From JAPLJU01 sp036725345 (GTDB lineage Bacteria; Desulfobacterota; Syntrophia; Syntrophales; UBA2192): a DNA stretch of 64,000 nucleotides. Where the stretch lies: contig DAIMEJ010000006.1 in NCBI GenBank assembly GCA_036725345.1, positions 1 to 64,000 of the forward strand, in the 5' to 3' direction. Below are positions 8,817-17,180 of this stretch, one piece after another. The notes beneath the pieces were generated by a model. That model had not been told where the DNA came from. It saw only the letters and a program-made list of their open reading frames with translations, and ran no database searches. The translations under genes were made by a program, and so were the position numbers. Each line of letters opens with the position of its first letter. Within the stretch, counting starts at the first letter, position 1.

Positions 8817-9192
8817 TCGGCCTGTTACGGTGTTTTCAAAGGAAAGAGAGGGGAAGCCCCCGGTCTGCGGAAAATTTTTTCCCCTGCTGCTGATTGCCCT
8901 GCTGACACTTCTTACGGCCTGCCAGTCGTCGCGGACCTATCAGGAAGGGGTGCTCGCCGAGCAATACAGGATGATGAGCAACGATAACCTCCGGCGATAC
9001 CAGGTACGCCTCAATGATGAAATCGTGAGAATCTCAAAAGGGGGTCCCGTACCCGCGGGCGTGGACCGGGTGGTGTACCTGGAGGACCTCCAGACCCGAT
9101 GGAAAGACGTGGAGGCGCAGATCCAGGGGAACATCAGCCGTCAACGGCGGGAGGAGTATAACAAGAGGATGGATCTCATCTACGGGTACTGA
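8797..9192 (+). CDS. Small lipoprotein of unknown function
   Basis: A 131-residue protein with a long N-terminal stretch, a hydrophobic segment and a lipobox LLTAC (Cys42). A charged, mostly helical domain follows (about residues 50-131) with no recognised family. It is probably an outer- or inner-membrane lipoprotein. The ATG overlaps the end of the mutase small subunit by 20 bases, so translation may be coupled. Its n-region is unusually long for a lipoprotein signal, so a later non-ATG start remains possible. Confidence 0.65.
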   Translation: MYLKKLDRPVTVFSKEREGKPPVCGKFFPLLLIALLTLLTACQSSRTYQEGVLAEQYRMMSNDNLRRYQVRLNDEIVRISKGGPVPAGVDRVVYLEDLQTRWKDVEAQIQGNISRQRREEYNKRMDLIYGY

Positions 9193-9216
9193 AAACCCCG
9201 GGCGGAGTCGACGGAC

Positions 9217-9254
9217 GACGGTCACCGAGCGGAGAGCACGACCGTCATTTTTTC
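9217..9254 (+). terminator. Rho-independent terminator after the mutase operon
   Basis: GACGGTC (9217-9223) pairs with GACCGTC (9240-9246) and is followed directly by ATTTTTTC. It lies between convergent genes and overlaps the last codons of the flavin reductase on the other strand. Confidence 0.65.
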
Positions 9255-9805
9255 ATGTTCTTCCCCGCGCTCCAGGCGTCACCGGCGAACGGACCGATGG
9301 TCCAGTACTTGTTGTCCGGCATCGTCAGGACCATGGCGTTCATTTTTTTGTAGTCCGGTTGCCCGTTGGTGAGGTATTTCTCCTCCGTGTATGAAGCGAC
9401 AATCTCGCCGATGAAGAGCTTGTTCGTGGGGAGTTCCCGGACGTCCACGAGCCTGCATTCCATGCACAGCGGGCACTCAACGATCATGGGGGCCGTTTTC
9501 AGCTCGCCGTAGAAAAGCTGAAAGATCTTCGATTTGTCGGTTTTTCGGCCGGATACCATCCCGCAATAGTCGGTCTCGACGAGGAGATCCGTCCCCGGGA
9601 AATTCACACTGAAGGCGCGGTTCTGCTCGATGCCCGCGGGCGTGTGGTGGCCCCTGTAAATGCCCACGGCAATATAGGGCGGGGCGGCGTTTACCCTGGA
9701 CACCCAGCCGACGGCCATGAAGTTGGGCTTGCCGTCAACGAGGGCGCCCACCAGCGTCACCGGCATGGGGATGAAGACGTTACGGTCGATACCTGTCTTT
9801 TTCAC
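9245..9805 (-). CDS. Flavin reductase family protein (flavoredoxin-like)
   Basis: A 186-residue FMN-binding split-barrel protein, probably cytosolic. The N-terminal FIPMPVTLVGAL and the following WVSRVNAAPPYIAVGI are typical of the flavoredoxin branch found in anaerobes, which transfers electrons through bound FMN. AFSVNFP and LPTNKLFIGEIV are further family blocks. Cysteines (CPLCMEC, around residues 112-117) are of interest but have no assigned role. It is monocistronic and convergent with the mutase operon. Confidence 0.88.
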   Translation of the reverse strand: MKKTGIDRNVFIPMPVTLVGALVDGKPNFMAVGWVSRVNAAPPYIAVGIYRGHHTPAGIEQNRAFSVNFPGTDLLVETDYCGMVSGRKTDKSKIFQLFYGELKTAPMIVECPLCMECRLVDVRELPTNKLFIGEIVASYTEEKYLTNGQPDYKKMNAMVLTMPDNKYWTIGPFAGDAWSAGKNMKK

Positions 9806-9972
9806 GGGTCAGACTCCTTTCGTTTAAAGTCTCAGCCGATGCCGGCTGCCGCGGGTTGAAGGGCATTATATCATGAAGGCGGAGAAAAGTTTCAATCCCG
9901 TTTATGGTCTGGCGGCGGTGACGGACGTCGGCCCTGCCGCGGACGGGTATCATCGCGGAGGCGTCATTCAAC

Positions 9973-10974
9973 ATGAACCGAAGGTATAGAATATCCGGTC
10001 TCTTCATCCTTGCGCTCGTGCTCTTCCTTCTCGCCTATTTACTGTGGGGGCGTGGGAAGGGTGTTCTCGAGGAAGTGACGGAGTTTGGCTCCAACCCGGG
10101 AAAAGTCAGGATGTACAAGTATGTGCCGGCCAGGCTTCCTCCGGGCGCGCCGCTCGTGGTCGCCCTCCACGGTTGTGACCAGGATGCAAAGAAGTACAGC
10201 CTTGTGACCGGCTGGAACGCCCTGGCGGAGCGGTATCGGTTCGCCGTCCTTTATCCCGAGACGGGGGTGTCGAACAACGCCTTGAACTGCTGGAACTGGT
10301 TCAGGCCGGGAGATCAGGCCCGCGGCGTCGGCGAGGCCCTCTCCGTCAAGCAGATGGTGGATGCCATGATCGCCGCCCATCGCCTTGACCCCGGGCGGGT
10401 CTTCGTCACCGGTCTGTCGGCAGGGGGCGCCATGACCAATGTGCTGTTGGCCGTCTATCCCGATGTCTTCGCGGGCGGCGCGCCCATGGCGGGGGTGGCT
10501 TACGGATGCGCCTCCAACGCGATGGCGGCCGTCGGCTGCATGAACGGCTCGAGGACGCTCAGCGAAGAACAGCAGGTCGATGCGGTCAGGGGGGGGTGTG
10601 AGGGGTATTCCGGACCCTATCCCGTTGTCAGCATCTGGCAGGGGACGAAAGACACCGTCGTCTCTCCCCTGAATGCCGGCGCGATTGCTTCACAGTGGAG
10701 ACAGGTTCACGATGCGGGTTCGCACGCGGCGACGGATGAGGTCGTTCAGGGAAGCCGCCACATCGTCTACGAAAACAGGGGGGGCAAGGGGGTCGTCGAG
10801 GTCTGGAGACTGGAAGGGATGGGCCACGGCATTTCCGTCGATCCCGATGGCTCCGGGGGCGAGCCAGGCGGCGCGAGCGGCGCCTACGCCTTTGACCGGG
10901 ACATCTGGTCCTCTTACCGGGCCGCGGTATTCTGGCGGTTAATCAATCCCGGAGAAGCGTCCGGAAGGAAATAA
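9973..10974 (+). CDS. PHB depolymerase / feruloyl-esterase family hydrolase
   Basis: A 333-residue alpha/beta hydrolase anchored or exported by an N-terminal hydrophobic helix (residues 8-26). VALHGCDQDA supplies the oxyanion-hole region, GLSAGG holds the nucleophile Ser149, GTKDTVV a likely catalytic Asp and GMGHGIS the His. This is the esterase PHB-depolymerase family (LpqC-like), which cleaves polyester or feruloyl esters outside the cytoplasm. No starch-, chitin- or PHB-binding domain is present, so the natural ester is unknown. It appears monocistronic. Confidence 0.9.
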   Translation: MNRRYRISGLFILALVLFLLAYLLWGRGKGVLEEVTEFGSNPGKVRMYKYVPARLPPGAPLVVALHGCDQDAKKYSLVTGWNALAERYRFAVLYPETGVSNNALNCWNWFRPGDQARGVGEALSVKQMVDAMIAAHRLDPGRVFVTGLSAGGAMTNVLLAVYPDVFAGGAPMAGVAYGCASNAMAAVGCMNGSRTLSEEQQVDAVRGGCEGYSGPYPVVSIWQGTKDTVVSPLNAGAIASQWRQVHDAGSHAATDEVVQGSRHIVYENRGGKGVVEVWRLEGMGHGISVDPDGSGGEPGGASGAYAFDRDIWSSYRAAVFWRLINPGEASGRK

Positions 10975-11023
10975 TCTGCGGATCTGCGGCGGCCGGCCAG
11001 AAAAATCGAGGCTAAAAAATTGG

Positions 11024-11052
11024 TTGATACTATCCCTGCTCCATGCTATCAG
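11024..11052 (+). promoter_or_regulatory. Sigma-70-type promoter for the bS22-like gene
   Basis: TTGATA (11024-11029) and TATCAG (11047-11052) are spaced by 17 bases and lie about 50 bases before the start codon at 11100. The -35 box is good; the -10 box matches at four of six positions. Confidence 0.5.
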
Positions 11053-11099
11053 TATTCGCCCTCTGGGAGGGAAAATACTCGAAGCGTGACAGGTGAGCG

Positions 11100-11192
11100 A
11101 TGGGGAGTGTCGTCAAAAAGCGAAGAAAGAAGATTGCCAAGCACAAGTACAGGAAACGTCTGAAGGCTCAGCGTCACAAGAAAAGGAAATAG
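11100..11192 (+). CDS. 30-residue basic protein, bS22 / AURKAIP1-COX24 family
   Basis: A 30-codon reading frame begins MGSVVKKRRKKIAKHKYRKR and is almost entirely Lys, Arg and His. The opening MGSV-KKRRK-and-HKYRK pattern matches the bacterial AURKAIP1/COX24 family, whose actinobacterial member is the small-subunit ribosomal protein bS22 and whose mitochondrial relative is mS38. Ribosome association is therefore inferred. A promoter-like pair lies upstream and a perfect stem-loop follows, so it is its own transcription unit. It is too short for usual gene-calling limits. Confidence 0.85.
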   Translation: MGSVVKKRRKKIAKHKYRKRLKAQRHKKRK

Positions 11193-11252
11193 ACCTTTGA
11201 GCATAAAAGCGCCGGGACCCGGCAGGCCCGTTTTCGTCCCGCGCCCGAAATG

Positions 11253-11285
11253 AAGAGGCAGTCGTTTGATCGGCGACTGCCTCTT
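11253..11285. terminator. Perfect 12-bp stem-loop, terminator candidate
   Basis: AAGAGGCAGTCG (11253-11264) pairs perfectly with CGACTGCCTCTT (11274-11285) around a 9-base loop. It lies between the bS22-like gene and the convergent spermidine-synthase-like gene. The following bases are only weakly T-rich. Confidence 0.6.
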
Positions 11286-11406
11286 TGCCGTTTCATGAAC
11301 CCGGATCCTCTCCCGCGGGGGCGGGTCGCCGCTATTTCCGGGAGAACCTGCGGTCTTTGCGGCGTCAATCGTTCCGCCGGCCCTTTCTCTCCCGGCAGAG
11401 GGGGAT

Positions 11407-13551
11407 TTAAGCCCCCTTGTCCTTGAAGAAGCCCCGGAAGGGATCCAGCCACGTGTCCATTCGAAAATTCTGCCACTGGTTCTTTATGCTCTCGCCGAGT
11501 GGGGCCAGGATGTTGATGTAGTCATCCGTCCAGGGCGCCATGTCCCGCAATCCGTCATCCTTGCCGAAGGGTACCCAGCCGAGTTTCAGGAGGGGCCGGA
11601 GGTCCCTGGGGTCTCTGGCCAGGGCCACACACCAGGTGGAACTCTGGTAGGTCTCCAGCTTGTCGCGGGACGGGGGTATGTTCATCGCGCCGTTGAGTCC
11701 CAGTTCCCGGGCTGTGGCCTTGATCACCGGGCGCAGTTCGTAATACCGGTTGGAGACGTGGAAGAGGATAACGCCCCCCTTCGCCAGGCGGCTCAGATAT
11801 ATTTCGACGGCCTCCCGGGTCAGGAGGTGCGTGGGAATTCCGTCGCCGGTGAAGGCGTCCATATGAATGATATCGTACTGCCGTCCCTCCGTTTGACCCA
11901 CCTGCATGGCCAGCCGTCCGTCGCCGACGATGACGCGGACTTCCCCTTCGCATTCTTCCAGAAAGGTAAACCACCGGCGGGCGATCTTTTCGTTGTCGGG
12001 ATCTATCTCGTAATAACTGACCCGGTCGCCCTCTTTCGCGTAGGCGGCCACGGCGCCGGCACCGAGCCCCAGGACGGCAATGTCCCGGGGCGGCGACTTC
12101 GTCGTGTAGACTTGGGATATGCCCCCGCCGAGATAGTAATAGTAAATGGGCATCAGGCGCCACTCGGGTTGCAGCAGCTGCGCCCCGTGGAGGGTCATGC
12201 CGTGTATCAGCTTTCTCACCACATAGTGACTCAAATCGACGGAAGGGAGATCCTTGACGCGATAGGTCCCGTAAAAGTTTCGGTGCCGGTATACGACAGG
12301 ATACTCGAGCAGAACGAGACTCTCCTTCACGATGAAAAATCCGAGAAGAAGGACCGCCGCGAGGCGGGCGCCGATGGCGGCCCGGGACGGTTTATTCCCG
12401 GCTAACTTCATCGACGGTCCGCGGCACCACCAGAAGGCGGCGGCAAGGAAGAGCATCAGGAGGGGATATTCATAAAGGCCCTTGAAAACGAAGGGCGCGA
12501 TGAGACTGACCGCCGCTCCGCCAAGCCATCCGCCGAAGGCGATAGCCAGGTAATAGTTTGTCAGGTGCCGCGCGGGCGGCCGGATCTCGTAGAGGCGCCC
12601 GTTGGCAACGAGGCATATCAAAAAGAATACGATCAAATGCACGAGGATGATCAGCGCAGAGGTGGATTCCCAGACGTAGAGAAAAAAAGACAGAAAGAGC
12701 ATCTCCGGCCAGAACCGGCCCACATACCGGGGAATGCCGCCGTCGGTCCGGAAGGTGACGATGAAGCTTCCCAGGTACAGGGCCAGCGGCGCAATCCAGG
12801 TAAGCGGGAAGGAGCCGATTTCAAGGGCGATGTAATTCGTCACCGCGAGAAGCAGGGCCGAGGGGAGACTGCTCAGGAGAAGCCACTGAACGTAGATTCT
12901 GCTTTCTGTTTTCAGGGGAGCCTCATCGGAGGACGCCGTCTTTTCACCGGCCGCGCGCGCGGGGCGGAGGTGGAACCAGGCCAGGACGACGATGACGACG
13001 TACAGGACATAGGCCGCCGTCCACAGATGCGTTTGCAGGCGCACCCCCGCGAGGGGCTCGGCGATGAATGTGTAGCCGAGGAGTGCGATAAGAGACCCCG
13101 CGTTGGAGGCCGAGTACAGGGGGTAAGGTTCATAACGACGTCCCAGCGACGAGTGGCTCAGCCAGGACTGGGCCACGACAGCGGTGGTGGAAAGAACGAT
13201 AAAAGGGATGGCCACGTGCACGAAGAGGATGACAAGCACCTGGAGGAGCGGCGCGTGGGCGTCGGGTGTCGCCCTGACGGTCAGGGGCAGATTGACGAGC
13301 GGCAGGAGCAGAAGAACGAGATGCCATCCCCCCAGTTTCCGGGCCAGCAGGTGGGCATACAGGTAGCCGACCATGAGCATGGCCTGGTAGAACATGAGGC
13401 AGGTGAGCCAGACATGGGCCGCGCCGCCGAAATACGGCGTCAGGAGCCGGCCCACGAGAGGTTCCATTCCGAAGAGAAGTAAGGCGCCGACAAAGACCAT
13501 GAGGGTCAAAAGCGCCATCGATATTTTTGGGCCCGACTCACCCGGTTTCAA
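11407..13551 (-). CDS. Membrane-fused spermidine synthase-like protein
   Basis: A 714-residue protein. The first about 400 residues are roughly ten membrane helices. The C-terminal part is a Rossmann methyltransferase-like domain of the polyamine synthase fold: VLGLGAGAVAAYAKEGD, YYEIDPDNEKIARRWF, VIVGDGRLAM and DIIHMDAFTGDGIPTHLLT. The DAFTGDGIP segment corresponds to the D-x-FTGD region of spermidine synthases, but bona fide activity has not been shown for most membrane-fused members. A TTG start is used because GAGGAG lies just upstream. The gene diverges from the permease gene across 218 bases. Confidence 0.87.
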   Translation of the reverse strand: MKPGESGPKISMALLTLMVFVGALLLFGMEPLVGRLLTPYFGGAAHVWLTCLMFYQAMLMVGYLYAHLLARKLGGWHLVLLLLPLVNLPLTVRATPDAHAPLLQVLVILFVHVAIPFIVLSTTAVVAQSWLSHSSLGRRYEPYPLYSASNAGSLIALLGYTFIAEPLAGVRLQTHLWTAAYVLYVVIVVLAWFHLRPARAAGEKTASSDEAPLKTESRIYVQWLLLSSLPSALLLAVTNYIALEIGSFPLTWIAPLALYLGSFIVTFRTDGGIPRYVGRFWPEMLFLSFFLYVWESTSALIILVHLIVFFLICLVANGRLYEIRPPARHLTNYYLAIAFGGWLGGAAVSLIAPFVFKGLYEYPLLMLFLAAAFWWCRGPSMKLAGNKPSRAAIGARLAAVLLLGFFIVKESLVLLEYPVVYRHRNFYGTYRVKDLPSVDLSHYVVRKLIHGMTLHGAQLLQPEWRLMPIYYYYLGGGISQVYTTKSPPRDIAVLGLGAGAVAAYAKEGDRVSYYEIDPDNEKIARRWFTFLEECEGEVRVIVGDGRLAMQVGQTEGRQYDIIHMDAFTGDGIPTHLLTREAVEIYLSRLAKGGVILFHVSNRYYELRPVIKATARELGLNGAMNIPPSRDKLETYQSSTWCVALARDPRDLRPLLKLGWVPFGKDDGLRDMAPWTDDYINILAPLGESIKNQWQNFRMDTWLDPFRGFFKDKGA

Positions 13552-13769
13552 TCACCGTCTCCTCTTTATCCATGTTTTGACCTCCAAAAACGGAAAAGCC
13601 CTTATATGTCCTTTCACGGATATTTTCAAAGGAAAAAAAGATGCCCCCCGTGCCGGATCCCGCAGCGGCGGGGACCCCGTCAAAATAAGAATTTGCATCC
13701 TGTGCCGCCGCCGGGTAAAAAAGAAAGAGGCGGGCGGCTCGAGCGGCAGACGAAAAAAGGGGAGATCCA

Positions 13770-15065
13770 TTGATAGATCTGAAATACAGCCTCGACGAAA
13801 GGCCCCCCGCGGGCGAGACGATGCTCCTGGGGTTGCAGTGGTTTGCCATTGCCGTCCCGGTCGTCGTGATCATCGGAAAGATCGCCGGCGAAATCCACTC
13901 CGGCGATCCGGCGGCGCAGATTGTATATCTCCAGAAAATGGCCTTTGTCATGGCCGCCGCACTGATCCTCCAGGTGTTTCTCGGTCACCGCCTGCCCCTG
14001 ATCATCGGTCCCTCCACGGTCCTTCTTGTCGGAATCATCGCCAGCAGGGAATTCAGCCGCTCGTCGGTCTACACGGCCATCATCGCCGGGGGGGTGCTTC
14101 TGTCCTTTCTGAGCGCCGCCGGCCTCTTCCGTTATCTTCGAAGGCTTTTCACCGCCCGCGTGGTGGCCTGCGTGCTCTTGCTCATCGCCTTTACGCTGCT
14201 GCCGACGTCGATGAACCTGATCGTCAAATCACCCGGCCATCCGGCGTCGCAGGCCAACGTCCTCTTCGCCTTCGCTCTCGTCGCGGCGATCTTTGCCCTG
14301 CACCGCAGCCTGAAAGGGGTCTGGAAGGCCACCCTGATCGTCTGGGCCATGCTCGGGGGCACGGTCCTTCACCTGGCCGTCATGCCGGCGGCGCCGGAGG
14401 CCGCGTCCGGAGCGGCGCTCTTTTCTGGGTTCCTGAGCGATCTGACGCTGGAGCTTGATTTCAATCCGGGGGTGCTGATCTCATTCATCATCTGCTTCAT
14501 GGCGCTGTCCATCAATGATCTGGGATCCATCCAGTCCGTGAACGAGCTTCTCAAACCGGGCCATGAGCAGGGGAGGATTACGAGAGGGATCTTCCTGACG
14601 GGACTGGCCAACGTCGCGTCGGGGCTCCTCGGGGTGATTGGCCCCGTCAATTTTTCCCTGAGCCCCGGCGTGATTTCTTCAACGGGATGCGCATCCCGCT
14701 ACACCCTGGTGCCGGCGGCTTTCCTGCTTCTGATCCTCTCTTTCTCACCGGCGCTGATCCTTATTGCGGGCAGGGTGCCTGCCGTTGTGGTGGGGAGCGT
14801 GTTTCTCTACATTCTCTGTGCCCAGGTGGCAGCCGGGCTGTCCGTGATCTTCGAGTCCGCAGAGCGTTATCAATTCACGGATGGCCTCATCGTGGGGCTC
14901 CCCATCCTTCTGGGGACGCTGATCGCCTTTCTGCCGCCGGAGGCGACAAGGGCCTTTCCGGTGATGATAAGGCCGGTCATTGGAAACGGGTTTGTCGTGG
15001 GAATCCTGGCTGCTTTGTTCCTGGAGCACGTGATTTTCAGGGGGGGTATAAAAAAACAGATCTGA
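13770..15065 (+). CDS. Nucleobase permease (NCS2 / xanthine-uracil permease family)
   Basis: A 431-residue inner-membrane transporter with about 12-14 hydrophobic segments. SINDLGSIQSVNELL corresponds to the conserved region with acidic residues in the NCS2 family, followed by the GLLGVIGPVNFSLSPGVI segment where family members carry their substrate-binding helix. It probably imports a purine, pyrimidine or related compound with protons or sodium. The TTG start is supported by GGGGAG five bases upstream; no ATG lies nearby in frame. The substrate is undetermined. Confidence 0.82.
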   Translation: MIDLKYSLDERPPAGETMLLGLQWFAIAVPVVVIIGKIAGEIHSGDPAAQIVYLQKMAFVMAAALILQVFLGHRLPLIIGPSTVLLVGIIASREFSRSSVYTAIIAGGVLLSFLSAAGLFRYLRRLFTARVVACVLLLIAFTLLPTSMNLIVKSPGHPASQANVLFAFALVAAIFALHRSLKGVWKATLIVWAMLGGTVLHLAVMPAAPEAASGAALFSGFLSDLTLELDFNPGVLISFIICFMALSINDLGSIQSVNELLKPGHEQGRITRGIFLTGLANVASGLLGVIGPVNFSLSPGVISSTGCASRYTLVPAAFLLLILSFSPALILIAGRVPAVVVGSVFLYILCAQVAAGLSVIFESAERYQFTDGLIVGLPILLGTLIAFLPPEATRAFPVMIRPVIGNGFVVGILAALFLEHVIFRGGIKKQI

Positions 15066-15105
15066 CAGCGCCGCGAAGGGCTCTCCGGATCTGCTGACGG
15101 GCTTC

Positions 15106-15537
15106 TCAGGCGGGATAGCCGTCCGACATGATGGGCAGGGAACTGTCTTTCATGCCGAGAACGCTTTCAATTTTTTTGATGATCTGACCCGGCAGAATGG
15201 GCTTGGCCAGAATCGGATGGCCCTGGATGTAGCCGTACCTTTCCTCGACCTCGCTTTTCTTGATGGCGGCGGTGATGAAGATGATCGGGATTTCGCTCGT
15301 GTTCTGATCCTCGAGCAGCTGTTCGGCTGCCTGGGTCCCGTCCATCTCGGGCATCATGAGGTCGAGCAGAATGACATCGACCTTCCGGGTCTTGGCGTAC
15401 CTGATCCCGGCCTTTGCGCTTGTGAAGAATGGCACCTCGAACCGGCCCGTCTTCTCCAGGTACTCCTTGAGGATCTGGCACAGGTCCTTGTTGTCATCAA
15501 TGATTAATGCCCTGATTTTTTTAGCCTTTTCATCCAT
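15106..15537 (-). CDS. Single-domain response regulator (CheY-like receiver)
   Basis: A 143-residue protein that is a receiver domain only. The acidic pocket IIDDN, the phospho-acceptor Asp59 in VILLDLMMPEMDG, the conserved Thr in FITAA and the Lys in ILAKPI are all present. There is no DNA-binding or enzymatic output, so it must act by protein contact or in a phosphorelay. No histidine kinase is adjacent. It is convergent with the permease gene. Confidence 0.93.
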   Translation of the reverse strand: MDEKAKKIRALIIDDNKDLCQILKEYLEKTGRFEVPFFTSAKAGIRYAKTRKVDVILLDLMMPEMDGTQAAEQLLEDQNTSEIPIIFITAAIKKSEVEERYGYIQGHPILAKPILPGQIIKKIESVLGMKDSSLPIMSDGYPA

Positions 15538-15942
15538 AAGACCCGCCCGTCTGTCCTGTTTTTAGCGTCCGAAATGGTTCCCTTCCGTCTTGCCCGTTAC
15601 GTCATCGTTCAAATTAGCAATAAACATACCAGCCTGAGGGGTTTCCGCGGGATTGCAGGTGACCGGAAGGCGGCCACGCTGAAGGAGGGCGAAACATGAG
15701 CATCGGCCGCCCCCGGCGGGACCCGGCCCCGCCCGCCGGCTGTCACCGAGGCACGCTCCGTGCGAGTGGAAATGACCGGCCTGCGTGATCCTCAAACAGG
15801 GGCGGACGGAACCTGACAAAGGGTCCGATCGGGGCTGAAGGCTCGATGCGGGAGCCGTAACGGCAGAAAACGAGGACCGTGCCGACAGCAGCGAAAGGCA
15901 GGCCGGCGCCTTTCCTGTCTTCCTGCCGGTTTCAGGGACCGC
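15538..15942. other. 405-base stretch without a confident gene
   Basis: No protein-like reading frame is convincing here. A 30-codon frame at 15696-15788 (+) has a good AAGGAGG site but encodes an Arg/Pro-rich peptide with no family. Bases 15841-15866 repeat, with a few changes, the DNA that encodes the YGSC segment near the C-terminus of the YihY gene next door (15995-16021). The stretch may therefore contain decayed duplicated coding sequence. Confidence 0.5.
15841..15866 (-). repeat. Direct repeat of the YihY C-terminal coding segment
   Basis: GGAGCCGTAACGGCAG and flanking GATGC are shared with 15995-16021 inside the YihY gene. Read on the minus strand it would encode CRYGSRIEPSA, close to the CRYGSCIV of the intact gene. 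It looks like a relic of a duplicated or replaced C-terminus. Confidence 0.6.
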
Positions 15943-16839
15943 TTATTCCGTCCGGCCTTCGCGCATCGCGCTGTCGGGCCGCGAGCCCCCGGCGGCTACG
16001 ATGCAGGAGCCGTAACGGCAGGCGTAAACCTGCGTGAACTCCGCACCGTAGAGGAAGATCTGGGCGGCGAGGTTGATCCAGAAAATGAGGACCACGAGGG
16101 AGCCGGCCGCGCCGTAGGTCGAGGCCATGTTCTTGCTCCCGAGGTAGAAGCTGCTCAGCATCTGCCCGATGGCGAAAAAGAAGGACGTGGCCGCGGCGCC
16201 GATCCAGACGTCCCGCCAGGCGACCTTCGCGTCGGGGAGCACCTTGAAGATGACGGCAAAGAGGGTGGTCGTGAGCAGGAAGGGCAAGAGGAAGTTGATC
16301 AGGACAAAAAGATACCCGATACCGGGGATCGAGTCCCCGATCACGGTCCTGACGGCTGCCAGTGCGGTACCGGCGAAGAGCGAGGCGAGGAGAAGAAGTC
16401 CGCTCATGAGCACAACGCCCATGGAGATGAGGCGCTTGCGGATCACGCCCTTGAACCCTCCCTTGACGGGCTCGATCTCCCAGACGCTGTTGAGAGCGTC
16501 CTGAAGGGCCCCGAACAATTTCGACGCGCCGAACATCATGGTGGCGAAACCGATGGCTGCGGCGATAATGCCCGCTTTTTTGCTGGCCGAGCTCATGATC
16601 AGCCCCTGGATGACGTGGGTGCCGTGCTCCCCCACCATGCCCTGGATGGCCGCCACAAGTTCGCCTTGAGCGGCCTTCTCACCGAAGAAAATGCCTGCGA
16701 TGGCGATCATGATGATGGCCAGGGGTGCCAGGGAAAAGATGGTATAATAGGCGAGCGCGGCCGCCATCAGAGAGGCCCGATCACGACTCCATTCCTCGTA
16801 GGTGTTTTTCAGGAGAAGATAAATGTCCTTCGGCTTCAT
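15943..16839 (-). CDS. YihY/BrkB family membrane protein
   Basis: A 298-residue inner-membrane protein with six likely helices. ALAYYTIFSLAPLAIIMIAIAG, the following GxxGA-type segment and GAAGSLVVLIFWINLAAQIFLYGAEFTQV are the standard blocks of the UPF0761/YihY family, once misnamed RNase BN. Function is unknown. ATG at 16839 is chosen because AAGGAG lies upstream; a longer frame from 16935 has no support. The tail after the last helix (ACRYGSCIVAAGG) is partly repeated just downstream of the gene. Confidence 0.9.
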   Translation of the reverse strand: MKPKDIYLLLKNTYEEWSRDRASLMAAALAYYTIFSLAPLAIIMIAIAGIFFGEKAAQGELVAAIQGMVGEHGTHVIQGLIMSSASKKAGIIAAAIGFATMMFGASKLFGALQDALNSVWEIEPVKGGFKGVIRKRLISMGVVLMSGLLLLASLFAGTALAAVRTVIGDSIPGIGYLFVLINFLLPFLLTTTLFAVIFKVLPDAKVAWRDVWIGAAATSFFFAIGQMLSSFYLGSKNMASTYGAAGSLVVLIFWINLAAQIFLYGAEFTQVYACRYGSCIVAAGGSRPDSAMREGRTE

Positions 16840-16999
16840 GACGGGTTTCTCCTTTGCGCGATATCCCGGACTTGTCGAAGTGTTTTGATCCCCTGAGGGG
16901 GGATGGTCGATCCGCCATCTTTCTTTTTCTAACATATCCGGTCGTTCCGATCATTAAAAAATCGTTTTTCTCCTTCTTGGGTGCGGGTTTGGATGGTGC

Positions 17000-17028
17000 T
17001 TGACTTTGTCTTATCGACGTCATAGTAT
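17000..17028 (+). promoter_or_regulatory. Strong sigma-70-type promoter upstream of the SlyD-like gene
   Basis: TTGACT (17000-17005) and TAGTAT (17023-17028) are separated by exactly 17 bases. Transcription would begin near 17035, leaving a leader of about 145 bases before the start codon at 17181. The 341 bases between the YihY and SlyD-like starts hold only this promoter and the leader hairpin. Confidence 0.65.
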
Positions 17029-17104
17029 GCCGAAAAATTGCCTTGTTTGATTCCGGTTGACAGGGCACAACAGGCTCGAAAAAGTCAAATTTTGTGGTGC
17101 TGGT

Positions 17105-17147
17105 AAGGCCGCCGGGCTCCGCAGGGTTCTGGCGGCCTTGAATTTTT
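17105..17147 (+). terminator. Leader hairpin with T-run (attenuator or small-RNA terminator)
   Basis: AAGGCCGCC (17105-17113) pairs with GGCGGCCTT (17131-17139), and GAATTTTTATG follows. Because it lies between a good promoter and the SlyD-like gene, it could end a short RNA of about 110 bases or act as an attenuator. Confidence 0.45.
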
Positions 17148-17180
17148 ATGGACCAGGGCCGTCAGGCAGGGAGGCGAACC

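Noticed and set aside
12565..13482. A 305-codon plus-strand frame
   Set aside because: It is antisense to the membrane-fused spermidine-synthase-like gene and is highly charged without family motifs.
11407..13551. Genuine spermidine synthase (speE)
   Set aside because: Only the C-terminal fold matches; the large membrane part and unknown activity of such fusions make the symbol unsafe.
15696..15788. A 30-codon frame with AAGGAGG ahead of the ATG
   Set aside because: The peptide is Arg/Pro-rich with no family and no promoter or terminator; I could not support it as a gene.
17035..17147. SRP (4.5S) RNA, because of GGTGCTGG near 17097
   Set aside because: The conserved GGAAG tetraloop region and pairing of SRP RNA are absent.
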